From: Manihot esculenta
Taxonomy: Eukaryota > Streptophyta > Magnoliopsida > Malpighiales > Euphorbiaceae
Reading direction: 5' to 3'
DNA length: 64,000 bases
NCBI RefSeq assembly: GCF_001659605.2
Contig: NC_035168.2
Location: 7,248,058 to 7,312,057, forward strand
Made by a program: the position numbers and the translations under genes
Part shown: positions 49,132 through 59,703 of the stretch, one piece after another
Numbering within the stretch: position 1 is the first letter of the stretch
Layout: each line of letters starts with the position of its first letter
Notes under the pieces: generated by a model
Database searches by the model: none
The model's input: the letters and a program-made list of their open reading frames with translations, nothing else
What the model was told of the DNA's origin: nothing

Positions 49132-49800
49132 ATGCAAAGTGCTAGGAGCTCTTTGGAGTCAGATCCATCTGAGTGGGAAAGTGAGCCTTTTCCCTTTGCA
49201 AGGTCAGGTGGAGATGACAGAGCAAGAGACCCTGAAAGGTCTGTTGAAGTCAGCAGAGAAGTCATGGTGCAGAGGAGGGATGTAGGGTTGCAAGTGAACA
49301 TGGATGAGGACTGCATGAGAGAATTTAAGGATTCTGAGAGTTCAAGTTCAGGAGAAGTTGATCCCTCCATGCTGAGTACAGCTACCAAGAGAGGTAGTAA
49401 GTGGGGAAGAACCAGAACCCCTAAGCAATGGGGCAGAACGAGGAAGGGTAGGCTGTGGAAGAGGTTTAGGCTAGATGCTGAGGATGGCTCGAGTTCTGGC
49501 CGAGGTCCTACAGGATGTTTGAGGTGCGGAAGGTTGCACAGGGGGCCTTGTCGAGTTGGGACAATGGCATGCTTCAGGTGCGGTCAGGAAGGGCATTTCG
49601 CACGTGAATGTCCTACTGCGCCCAGGAGGGTGTGGTCCCAGCAGCGAGCTTCAGGTGCTGTGGCTCAGGCTTGTCATCAGAGTAGGAGAGGAGCAGACAC
49701 ATCGAACGCAGTGATGCCTGGTACACTCACTTGTTCATGTTCTGATGTGTGTGTTTTGTACCTCTGGTGTGTTTTTGCTAGTTGCTCTAGGAGCCTTTGA
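49132..49800 (+). CDS. Shortened gag with zinc knuckles (222 aa)
   Basis: The start ATG at 49132 follows an acceptor-like TTTCAG; the frame is open slightly upstream. The N-terminal part (MQSARSSLESDP, then VMVQRRDVGLQVNMDEDC) parallels the Tekay-like gag N-terminus (DQRRDGNLGVNMPEEG). After DSESSSSGEVDPSMLSTATK it corresponds to the region just before the Tekay-like zinc knuckle. The roughly 300-residue capsid domain between these points is missing. Two Cys-rich stretches follow: CLRCGRLHRGPC and the CCHC knuckle CFRCGQEGHFAREC. The product would keep nucleic-acid binding without capsid assembly. Sequence past residue 190 diverges and ends in unrelated residues. Confidence 0.8.
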   Translation: MQSARSSLESDPSEWESEPFPFARSGGDDRARDPERSVEVSREVMVQRRDVGLQVNMDEDCMREFKDSESSSSGEVDPSMLSTATKRGSKWGRTRTPKQWGRTRKGRLWKRFRLDAEDGSSSGRGPTGCLRCGRLHRGPCRVGTMACFRCGQEGHFARECPTAPRRVWSQQRASGAVAQACHQSRRGADTSNAVMPGTLTCSCSDVCVLYLWCVFASCSRSL

Positions 49801-50730
49801 GAGGTTGAGTTGATAGCTTCTGGGTGTAGAGTGTTCTCTTTGGGTTAGTAGACCCGGGTAGGATCCATCTGTGGCTGAGATTCAGGCCAGTGTCCGTTGA
49901 GGGTAGATGCCTTCCACCCGTGCATGAGGTCCTAGACTTGAGTGTCTGGATGTCAGCCGGGGGATGGATTGGTTTTCTACTTGTGGAGCTGGTGATACTT
50001 GCGTCTGCAGCGCAAGGTGGTCGGGATCGAAATGCAGAATGGGTCTGAGGTAGGCTTCAGAGGGGACCGTGTAGGATGCCTAGAAGTTTGATGTCAGCTG
50101 TCAGGCTCGTAGAGTGTATAGGAATGGTTAGTAGAGAGTTTTAGTTGAGTTTGAGAGGGCAGCAGGCAGGTCTAGGAACCAGCCCTAGTGCCATAGATAG
50201 AGCGAGTGTTCAGAGGTTCCAGGCTAGTGTCAGGTTTACCATCGGTCAGGGAGGTAGAGTTTGGTATAGGAGTGGTGTCTGGGCGCAGAACCATTTCTGT
50301 CCTTCCCTATAGAATGGCATCTGTAGTTGAGAGTTGTCAGAATAGAGGTGAGGCTTGGTAGATAAGGGTTTTATCCGACCTAGTACTTCACCCTGGAGTG
50401 TTCCAGTGTTGTGTTGGGAAACGGAGGATGGATCCTTGAGATTTTGTGTCGATTGTAAGCAGTTAAACAAGGTCACTACCAAGAGCAGGTATTCCCATGC
50501 AGAATGGATGATCTATTGGGACAGCTAGTAGGAGCTGTTTGTTTTTCCAGGATAGATCTGAAATCCGGGTACTACCTGTGAGAGTTAGAATTAGTTTTGG
50601 GTTAACAGTGAGAAGGAGCCAGTTGTAAAGATGAGAAGAGAAGAGAAGAGAAGGATCAGAGTAGCGCAGCAGAAGCTTGTGGCGTTCAAGCGCAAGTTTG
50701 TGGTTTGTTTGATTGTATGTATGTTTGTGG
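49801..50730 (+). pseudogene. Protease remnant and unassigned internal DNA
   Basis: About 49855-50115 shows frame-broken similarity to the Tekay-like protease (VSVEGRCLPP, DLSVWMSAGGWIGFL, GFRGDR parallel to VFIEGRCLSA, DFDVILGMDWLS, VFRGDR). The rest (50120-50700) has no recognised coding content. No RT or integrase motif is present. Confidence 0.6.
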
Positions 50731-50750
50731 AACATTCGGGGACGAATGTT
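50731..50750. other. Hairpin next to the PPT
   Basis: AACATTCGGGGACGAATGTT: 8-bp arms around GGGA, identical to the reverse complement of 42941-42960. Confidence 0.9.
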
Positions 50751-50752
50751 CT

Positions 50753-50767
50753 GTAAGGGGGGAAGAA
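50753..50767 (+). promoter_or_regulatory. Polypurine tract of innermost element
   Basis: TAAGGGGGGAAGAA lies immediately before the 3' LTR. Confidence 0.88.
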
Positions 50768-53577
50768 TGTAATACCCGGCTAGAATCCGGCATCGGGATT
50801 TCTATCTTCCGGCGGAATCTCCGTTGGAACCTAGAATTTGCTGAAGATGCCAGAGGCTTCTAGAGGGGTAAAATGTGTTTCTAAAATGTTTTCACATGAT
50901 TTCATGGTTTTAAATGAAAATGAATTGAGTTTTGAAGAGAAAAGACCAAGGAGGCATTTGCCAGGTTCGGCCGCCGAAAGTGGAGTTCGGCCGCCGAACA
51001 TGGAAAGGCTTCGGGAGCGCCTTTGGCCTCCGAAAGTCTTGTTTGAACGAGCCAAGGTTCGGCCGCCGAAAGTGAGGTTCGGCCGCCGAACTTGCATGAG
51101 TTTAGGGGGCACGTTAGGCTGCCGAAGGTTGTTGACCAGGCCACCTATATAAGGCCCTCAGATCGGAAATGGGCGAGTTTTCTCCCCATTCCCGAGCTCA
51201 GGTGAGTTTATGCTTTCCTTTGGTCGTTTTCATGTTTTCTCTACCCATCTCTCAAGTTTTTCATGATTTCTACCCTTGTGTTTGAAGATTTAAAGCTTAA
51301 AAGGAGTTTTGGGAGCTTGGAGCTTTTGGAGCTTGGATTCTCCACACCTCCGAGTTAGGGATCGCACCAACCCTCGATCTTCAAGAGGTAAGTGTAGATC
51401 TTGGTTTCCCTTGAGTTTTCATGAAGTTTTAAGTAAGTTTTGTGGAGGTTTTATGTTGGAATGGGTAGATATGCATGTTTAGGCTTTTGTGGGTTTTATG
51501 CCCAATGTATGTTATGTGATGATGTGTTGAGGAGTTTAAGCTAGTTTCTTTGCTCTCTATGCTTGTGGGAGTGTGTATGCATGCTTGGGAGAGAGTATGT
51601 GAGGTTTGGGGTGTTTTGGAAGGTTTTGGAGGCTGATGTGCAAAGGCTGAGTTCTGATGAACTCAGGTTCGGCCGCCGAAGGTGGTTTCGGCCGCCGAAC
51701 GTGCCTGTGGATGCATGGTTTGGCCGCCTAACCTTGCCCCCGAAAGTGGAGTTGTGGCTTGAAAGCAGACTTTCGGCCGCCGAAGGTAATGTTCGGCCGC
51801 CGAAAGTGCCTGACTTTCGTCTCTGGAGTGAGGGTTCGGCCGCCGAAGGTGCCGCCGAACCTACCCAAGTTTCGTCTCTGGAGGAGACTTTCGGCCGCCG
51901 AAGGTGCCGCCGAAAGTGCCTGTCCAGCCTTTTCATGGCTGTTTTCTATGCATGTTTAAGTGATGTTTAGAGGGGTCTTAGGGGGTATGCTTATGAGTTG
52001 ATTAGAGTATGTTTGGTACCTCATGTGTGTCCATCTGTGTAGGATTGGACCTGAGGAGAGGTGTTTAGCTTCAGTGCTAGTTGACCCTGAGTTTGTTGAG
52101 CAGTGGCTTCAGGTGAGTAGAACTAAACCAAATCTTTTATTTTTTTTAAGAAAATCAAATGCCTAAAGTATACTCATACATCATGTTATGTAATAGGATG
52201 ATTGCACTAGTTTCACCATGCCCATGCACCATGTTTATATGTGATAGGATGATGCATTAGTTTCACGAAGGTGACGCATTGCACTTTTATTGTCTATGTG
52301 ATGATGAGATGGGTGGACCAAGGCGACCTCGATAGCCCGCAAGTCTGTCATTGAGTCTTTGTCAGTCGGGCGAGTACATGTAGGAAAGCCCATGAGAGCT
52401 CCTTCGGGGCCAAGTTTTGACAGAGGGAATGTTGGGGTCATGTCTAACCCTGAGGGGAAGGACGTTACGTGAACCCTCTAAAAACACCCGCGAGAGGAAG
52501 AGATTTGCTAGCGTGAACTCAAGCGGGAGTGAGATGTTTGTTGTGCTATAGTTGTGATGTGTTGCACTTCATGAAAGCATGAAAGAAAAAGAAGGAATAA
52601 AATGAATAAGAAGAATAATTGATTTGAATAAAATGTCTTTATAATAAAATACATAAAAAGGGTGGAACAATAAAAGGCATAATAATATACCTAAAAATGG
52701 AGGAACTAAATAATAATAATAATGATAAAATAAAATAATAAAATTATATGTTTTCTCTGTTTCTACTCACTGGGCTCTTGTAGCTCACCCCATTCCCTTA
52801 ACCCCAGTTTTGCAGGGCCAGAGTAAGTAAGCCAGAGTTCAGTCAGAGTAAGCTATGGGATAGAAGAGGTTCAAGCATGGGTTGCCATGTTTGGTTGTAA
52901 TAGCTTAGTTGTGTTTTGTTTATGTATAAGAGATGTTGTATGTATATGTTTATGGATATAGTGATAGTTATGTAAGGAAGTTGCTAAAGAGATGTTATGT
53001 TATGTAATGCTATGTATGTTGATTGCTTGTATAGCTTAGTTATGGACATGATGATGATATATGGACTTTTGTATGAATGGATAGGGTATGGTTTATGATG
53101 AAAGAGCTTATTAAAGAGATAGAGCCAAGTAAGAAAAGTATAGATATGTCATGTGTTGTAGCATAAGATGTATAGAATTGTGCTTTGTCCAGAGTGTGGG
53201 TTAATCCCTTTTTGTTTTGCATGATCTTGAGAAAATGTTTTAAATGTTATGGGTTTTGAATGACCGTGAGGGAAGAAAGGGTTCCAATCCCTTGACCCAA
53301 AGCGGATATGTTTTAAAGCAAGCTTGATGACCCATCTGGTATGAGGTTCTATGTTTGCATGCATAGGTCAAGCTGAGGTAAGGAAAATAAGTTTAAAGGT
53401 TTTTATGAGATCAAGGCTTAAGTTTTATGAAAAAGTTTGATCATGCACGAGATTATACCTAGAGTTCAGGATGTTTAGAGGCTTACTACGGGTCCCGGCG
53501 GCCTTAAGCCGTTCTGGATCCTAGTGCCGAGCAGTTTGGAGCCGTTACAGAGGGGTACCGGTTTCCGGGCTGTTACA
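50768..53577 (+). repeat. 3' LTR of innermost element
   Basis: 2,810 bp, almost identical to 45815-48623. By eye it differs by one extra T near 52147, and by A for G near 53164, G for A near 53236, and G for A near 53279. Confidence 0.95.
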
Positions 53578-53582
53578 GTAGG
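53578..53582. repeat. Target-site duplication GTAGG (right copy)
   Basis: Follows ...GCTGTTACA at 53577. Discounting one copy makes the host element's reading frame continuous. Confidence 0.95.
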
Positions 53583-55788
53583 GAGGGATAGAGATCGGTC
53601 TGGTTCCTGGCATCAATTCTATCTCGAACTCTATCTCCCTCGGAGGCGGTAAACCTAGCAGTTCGTCTGGGAAGACATCTAAGAACTCTCTAACCACAGG
53701 CACTGAGGCGGGCTCTCTGACATCTCTGTCTAGCTCTCTCACATGAGCTAGATAACCCCGACAACCCCTCCTGAGTAGCCTACGAGCCTGTAGGGCTGAT
53801 ATCAAACCTCTAGGTGTACTCCCCCTGTCTCCTCTAAAGACAACCTCTGACCCATCCTGACATCTGAACTTAACTACCTTGTCTCTGCAATCTAAGGTAG
53901 CACCATGGGTAGATAGCCAATCCATCCCTAGAATGACGTCAAAATCTGTCAAGTCTAGAACCACAAGGTCGGCGGATAGGCATCTTCCCTCAATGAAAAC
54001 TGGACTGTACTGGCAGACTGACTCTGCCACTGACGGGTCACACTTGGGTCCACTGACCCATAGGGGACACTCTAACCCAGAGACCATCAAACCCAACCTC
54101 TCGACCGCTCTCGGAGAAACAAAAGAATGGGATGCACCCGGGTCCATTAAGGCATAAGCATCTGAACAACCAATGATGATATTACCTGACACCACGGTGT
54201 TGGATGCGTTTGCCTCCTGCTGTGTCATAGTGAAGATCCGTGCTGGAGCAGACGGACCTTCCCCTCTGTAAGCTGATGAAGAAGAGGCTGACCCTCTCCC
54301 TCGGCCTCTGCCACTGGCCTGTGTCGCGGCTGAAGCTGCTGGCTGTGCCACACTACCTGAAGTAGTCTGCTGGGGCCGCGCCATAGGAACTGCTCTAGGA
54401 CACTCCATGGACATGTGTCCCTCCTGCCCACACCTGTAGCAGGCTGTTGTCCCAAAACGGCATACCCCTCTGTGTAGCTTACCACACCTTGCACACACTG
54501 CATTATCAGCACCAGAGCTTGAGCCACTTCCCAATCCCAGACCTGATTTGATCTTGCTCCAGAACTTATTCTTCTTTGGTTTCTTAGTGGTACTGCCCCA
54601 CTTCTTGCTAGCTGAACTCAAGGATGAAGGGTCAATCCTTCCCCCACCTGGGGTCTTGGAACCAGACGGCTGTGTCACTGACTGTTTAACTGTCCCCTCG
54701 ATGATTGCACTAGCCTCCATTCTCCTGGCCATGTCTACAATGGCATGGAAACTTTCTCTATCAGCTGACTGAACCAAGGAGGAATACCTGGAATGGAGCC
54801 TCATGATATACCTCCTTGACTTCTTCGGATCTGTGTCCAGATGTTGCCCAGCAAACGACAACAACTCTAAGAATCTATCGGTGTACTCATCGACACCCAT
54901 TTCGTCTGTCTGCTTCAGCTGTTCAAACTCAATCATCTTCAGCTCCCTGGAACTGTCGGGGAACGCCCATCCCGCGAACTCATTCGCAAACTCCTCCCAT
55001 GAAAGATTGTCCACCCTCCGTGTCACATAGCCCTTGAACCACTCACGGGCCTTTTTGCATTTCAGGGTGAAACCAGCCATCTGAATGGCTCTGCTATCAT
55101 CAGCCCCTATCTCATCTGTAATTGTTTTGACCTTCTCCAGGTACACAAACGGATCATCACCGGTATCAAACTGGGGTGCACCCAACTTCATATAGTCGGT
55201 CATCTTGGCCTTGCTCCCTCCAGATGAGGTAGGTTGAGGTCTTTGGGTTTCTGGAACTGTGGGTTCTGCTGGTGGTGGTGGTGCGACATCCCCTGGGATA
55301 GGGTTTGCTGTGCCTGGATGGAAGGATGGAGGTGGGTACATAGGGTACTGTGGATACTGTGGGTAGAAAGGTGGATATGGCATGTGAGAAGGGTAAGGAT
55401 TAAAACTGGGGTAATCCGATGTACTACCCATCGAATACCCGGGGTATGGTGAAAAAGGTGGGTACTGGGGTGGTGGAACAAACCCCGAGGCTTGAGTGCC
55501 TCCCTGTGACTCACCCATGCCCTCTTCTGGCATGTTTACACCAAGGTTACCATCCCTCCTCTGATCCACATCCATCTCTACTTCTTCATCAACTGACATT
55601 CTTTCTTGAACTGTACCCCTTACTGATCTGCTTCTACCTAGATCCAAAGACCTTCTAGGGTCCCTCACTGCTCTGTCCCTGTTGGACCTGCTTGACATTG
55701 CCCTTGGCAATGCTGGAGGACGGGCGCTCTTGCCCTCATCCTCCGGTGGTACTCTAGTCAATCTAGCTGATCGACGAGTTCCTCGCAT
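53578..55788 (-). CDS. Tekay-like gag-protease (5' piece)
   Basis: I chose ATG at 55788 (MRGTRRSARLTRVPPED) because it follows a splice-acceptor-like TTTTTCAG; the frame stays open upstream to 55854. It has a basic N-terminus and a Pro/Tyr-rich linker (PPPQYPPFSPYPGYS). The capsid domain follows (LGAPQFDTGDDPFVYLEKV, AGFTLKCKKAREWFKGYV, FEQLKQTDEMGVDEYTDRF), then the CCHC zinc knuckle CYRCGQEGHMSMEC (about 54448-54407) and the aspartic protease DPGASHSFVS (about 54148-54119). The frame runs 737 codons to TAC at 53578, where the inner element begins. The partner piece is 45809-43032 in the same phase. No stop or frameshift is seen. Confidence 0.95.
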
Positions 55789-56011
55789 TCTGTTTACTGA
55801 AAAACAGCACAGATAACAAAACATTAGCATTAAATGGTTCATGTGGAAACACATGAACCCACATCATATACATATCACAGAACAAGGCATATCATAATTT
55901 CATGCAAGACAGGACTCTACATCCTATCCTAGTGGACATGATTTCCTATTGTGCTTGACCTTTCTATAACATCTATGAGCCCGACACTCTAGGTCCGACC
56001 ATATGAACCTA

Positions 56012-56025
56012 GGGCTCTGATACCA
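56012..56025 (-). promoter_or_regulatory. PBS of Tekay-like element (tRNA-iMet)
   Basis: Minus strand TGGTATCAGAGCCC, three bases after the end of the 5' LTR, is the classical initiator-Met PBS. Confidence 0.9.
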
Positions 56026-56028
56026 TTC

Positions 56029-58433
56029 TGTAACGACCCGGAAACTGGACCGCTACCGGCGCTAGGATCCAGGTCGGCTTAAGGCCGCCGGAACCCGTAG
56101 CAAGCCAAACATACATCCTGTGAACCTGTTCAATCCCATACATGAACCAAAACATACATAAAAATTTAAACTTTTCTTTACCCAGCCTAGCCTGTGCATG
56201 CATAAACATAACATAAACCCCTCATTGGAGTCCTCAACAAATACTCCAATGGGGTACATAACATATAGCAGACTTGAGTTACATAAACATCATAAAACAT
56301 TTATCTCATGTATTTAAGGGATTACAACAGACTCTAGTCAAGCACACTATAAAACTTACATTACATTACATAACATACTTTTACATTACAACTAATCCAT
56401 GTCCACTTCTATGCTATTACAGAGACTTCTCTTACTCTTGCTGACTCCTCTATCTACTCTGCACCTGCAAGACTGGGGTTAAGGGAGAGGGGTGAGCTAA
56501 AAAGCCCAGTGAGCAAAAAGTAAAAACATGATATTAATTCCTCCATTTTTAGGTATTTTATTCTCCATTTTTATTATTAACATTTGCTTTAATTCCACAC
56601 TTTTTAGGTATATTATTATTCATTTTATTAATATCATTAAATAACAAAACTTTTACTTTACATGCTTTCATGAAATGCAACACATCACATTTAATCACGT
56701 AAAGGATGGTATTGTCACCATTAGTCCTCAACATCTCCAAATTCCAGGGGCGTAGAATGGGCCTCACTGGACTTTCTCTTACATAACATAACATAACATT
56801 CCAAGTGCCAGGGGCGTAGAATGGGCCTCACTGGACTTTCTCTTACATAGTACCAGGGGCGTAGAATGGGCCTCGCTGGTCGTCCATGACATATCATCAT
56901 AACATAACATCAGAGGACTATGGATCATCCAACAACCATCCACATCAACATCAAATTATGCAATGCAACATATTCGTGAATTTCTAATGCAAACATCCTG
57001 AAACATCGCATGGCATTTATGATGCATGAGTATGCTATCAGATTCATTCATTTGTTCATTTATTCATTACTTAAAAAACTTAGGGAAATAATCCCACTCA
57101 CCTGGTGACCGAAGCTTTATCAATGGACTCTGAAAGACTATCTCACAACCGGGGGTCTCGGGTCCTCGGGTCCGAACCTACACAGGTGGACTCAAATGAG
57201 GCACCAAACAACAAGAACATAACTCCAAACATACCCCCCAAAGACCTCCTAAAAACACCTCAAACATCCCTAGAAAACATGCAAGAAAAGGCTGGGAAGG
57301 GCACTTTCGGCGGCACCTTCGGCGGCCGAAAGTCCCTCCAGAGCCGAAAGTCAGGCAGGTTCGGCGGCACCTTCGGCGGCCGAAACTCCCAGACAGAGAC
57401 GAAACTCATGCATGTTCGGCGGCACCTTCGGCGGCCGAAAGTCTCGGACAGAGCCGAAACTCCAACTTTCGGGGGCAGGCTTCGGCAGCCTAAAGCTGCC
57501 TCCCAAGCTGGTTCGGCGGCCGAAAGTACCTTCGGCTGCCGAACCTGGTTTCTGCCAAAGGGCAGAAACTTGGTTCTTCATGCCCAAAACAACCCCCTAC
57601 ACAACCAATCATGCATAAGCCTATTCTACAACAAGCATACTCAAGCATACAAGCTCCTAGGGGTCTCCAACAAGCTTAAACCCCAACTACAACACACGAG
57701 CAAGCCACATTGCACAAGAACATGCACATCAAACCCATAAACATAACATAAACTTCCACAAGCCTACTCATGCATTTCTACCCCATAAACTTGCATAAAA
57801 CTTACTTAAAACACATATAGAACTAGAGATCGGCTCTTACCTCTTGAAGATCGAGAGAGAAACGATCCTAGCTCGAAGATGGGGAGATTCGAGTTCTTGA
57901 ACCTCAAAGCTCCAAAACTTGCTTAAACTTTAAAACTCTTCAAAAACAAGATGTAACTTGTTAAGATCTAAAGGATTTGAGGGAAAACACTTAAAATGAC
58001 CATAGGAGGGCTAAAGCTTACCGTCGGCCGAAATGGGAGAGAAAACCTCGCCAGTTTCGGTCACGGGGTCTCTTATAGGGCAGGTTCTGTCACCTTTCGG
58101 CGGCCTAACGTGCCCCCACATCTCATGCATGTTCGGCGACCGAACATGAGGTTCGGCGGCCGAACCTTGAGTCTTTCAAACAAGGCTTTCGGAGGCCTAA
58201 AGCGCTCCCAAAACCCCACCATGTTTGGCGGCCGAACTTAACTTTCGGCGGCCGAACCTGGCAAAGTCTCCTTGGTCTATTTCATTCAAAACTCAATTTC
58301 CTTTTTGCTTAAAAACATAAAATACATTAAAAACATTCTATAAAACATGGTTTTACCCTTCTAGAGGTTTCCGACATCCGAGATTCCACCGGACGGTAGG
58401 AATTCCGATACCGGAGTCTAGCCGGGTATTACA
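56029..58433 (-). repeat. 5' LTR of Tekay-like element
   Basis: 2,405 bp and nearly identical to 40521-42924. Differences seen include 56047 (T for C) and 58138 (A in one TTCGGCGGCCGAA motif). Others are 58225 (T for C), 58347 (C for T), 58378 (C for T), and one extra A near 57075. Confidence 0.92.
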
Positions 58434-58438
58434 AAATC
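58434..58438. repeat. Target-site duplication AAATC (right copy)
   Basis: Follows the LTR end at 58433 and matches 40516-40520. Removing one copy restores the Athila-like gag frame. Confidence 0.93.
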
Positions 58439-59700
58439 AAACAATGGCAGAACCACCTGCTGCATATGAAGAAGTTGAAGTTGAAGCTGAAAATGTGCCC
58501 ATCCGTGCACCACAGCCACGGGAGAGAACACTCCGCGAGCTAGCTGCACCAGTAGGAGATCAAACGCCCTTATGCATTACATATCCCCCATTAACAGCAC
58601 CATTTGAACTGAAGACAGGCCTAATCCATCTCCTTCCCAAATTTAGAGGCTTGGAAAATGAGGATCCCCACAAGCACTTGAAGGAATTCCACATTGTGTG
58701 CTCAACCATGAGACCCCAAGGCATTTCAGAAGAGCATGTTAAACTTAGAGCCTTCCCTTTCTCCCTTGATGACTATGCCAAAGATTGGCTATTCTACTTG
58801 CTATCCGGATCCATCACATCATGGGATGGTATGGTAAGAGCATTCTTGAGCAAATTCTTTCCAACATCAAAGGCCATTGGTATCCGTCGAGAGATAAGTG
58901 GTATAAGGCAAAAGCATTCTGAAGGCCTGTATGAGTACTGGGAGAAGTTCAAAAGGTTATGCACAAGCTGTCCTCAGCATGATATTTCTGACAAATCCCT
59001 CATTGAATATATCTATGGAGGTCTGCTACCTTCGGAAAGAAAATTTATTGATGCAGCTTGTGGAGGGTCAATTCAAGACAAATCACCTCGAGAAATGAGG
59101 AATTTAATTTCCACCATGGCAGCAGCTTCACAACAATTTGGAGAACAAGAACAGCCGCCAAGAAGGGTGAATGAGGTGAGTACATCCACTTTGGCATCCC
59201 AAATATCTGATCTGACCAATGCTGTCCGTAGCCCAGCAGATTCAGCAGCCCAAGCCATGTGGAATATGTGCAAGCGTTAACCACCCAACTGATCTATGTC
59301 CCTCTCTTCAAGAAGTGGACCAGCAAGTCAATGCAGTTGGAGGTTTCAATGGCAAAGAAGGTATGATCCCTATTCTAACACCTATAATCCAGGCTGGAGG
59401 GAGCATCCAAACTTCAGCTATGCAAGGGCCAATCAATATCCAAGCTACCAGCAAAGAAATCAAGCCCAAGCTGCACCTCAAAAGTCCAATGCACCCCTTG
59501 AAGAGATTGTGAAGTCCTTAGCAAACACTGTGCAAAATCTTGAGCAACAAAGGGGACAAATAGCTCCATCCTTGAGTAAACTTGAAACACAAGGAAAGCT
59601 ACCCTTCCAAACTGAGATAAATCTAAGACAGAATGCTAGTGCCTTCACATTAAGGAGTGGAAAGGAGCTTCAAGACAGCAGGCCTGAGAAAATGCAAAAA
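58439..59700 (+). pseudogene. Athila-like gag, main part
   Basis: Contains the retrotransposon gag domain: PPLTAPFELKTGLIHLLPKF, HKHLKEFHIVCSTM, RAFPFSLDDYAKDWLF, FLSKFFPTSKAI and YEYWEKFKRLCTSCP. It then has a zinc-knuckle-like CGICASVNHPTDLC near 59250. Frameshifts near 59210 and 59360 and a stop at 59701-59703 break it. The capsid part (58444-59200) is otherwise well preserved. Confidence 0.85.
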
Positions 59701-59703
59701 TAG

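Larger units (their letters stand above)
45815..53577 (+). mobile_element. Non-autonomous Tekay-related element (innermost insertion)
   Basis: A 7,763-bp element inserted at the protease-RT junction of the Tekay-like element, in opposite orientation, flanked by the perfect duplication GTAGG (45810-45814, 53578-53582). LTRs are 45815-48623 and 50768-53577. Internal DNA is only 2,144 bp: PBS, a shortened gag with zinc knuckles, a decayed protease remnant, hairpin and PPT. RT, RNase H and integrase are absent. LTR ends, U3 layout, PBS, PPT and hairpin match the Tekay-like element, so it can plausibly be packaged and copied by that element's proteins. The LTRs differ at about 3 bases and 1 indel by eye, hence very recent. 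Confidence 0.93.
40521..58433 (-). mobile_element. Tekay-like chromodomain Ty3/gypsy element, split
   Basis: A complete LTR element on the minus strand inserted in the Athila-like gag, flanked by the perfect 5-bp duplication AAATC (40516-40520, 58434-58438). The 5' LTR is 58433-56029, then PBS, gag-protease, RT-RNaseH-integrase-chromodomain, PPT, and the 3' LTR 42924-40521. It is interrupted at 45815-53577 by a smaller element. Discounting that insertion, its own length is about 10.1 kb. The LTRs differ at about 8 bases and 1 indel by eye, so the insertion is recent. The Tekay assignment is inferred from LTR size, Met-type PBS and chromodomain. Confidence 0.92.

Noticed and set aside
49062..49388. 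Minus-strand frame of 108 aa opposite the short gag
   Set aside because: Shadow of the gag frame of the innermost element, which has recognisable zinc knuckles.
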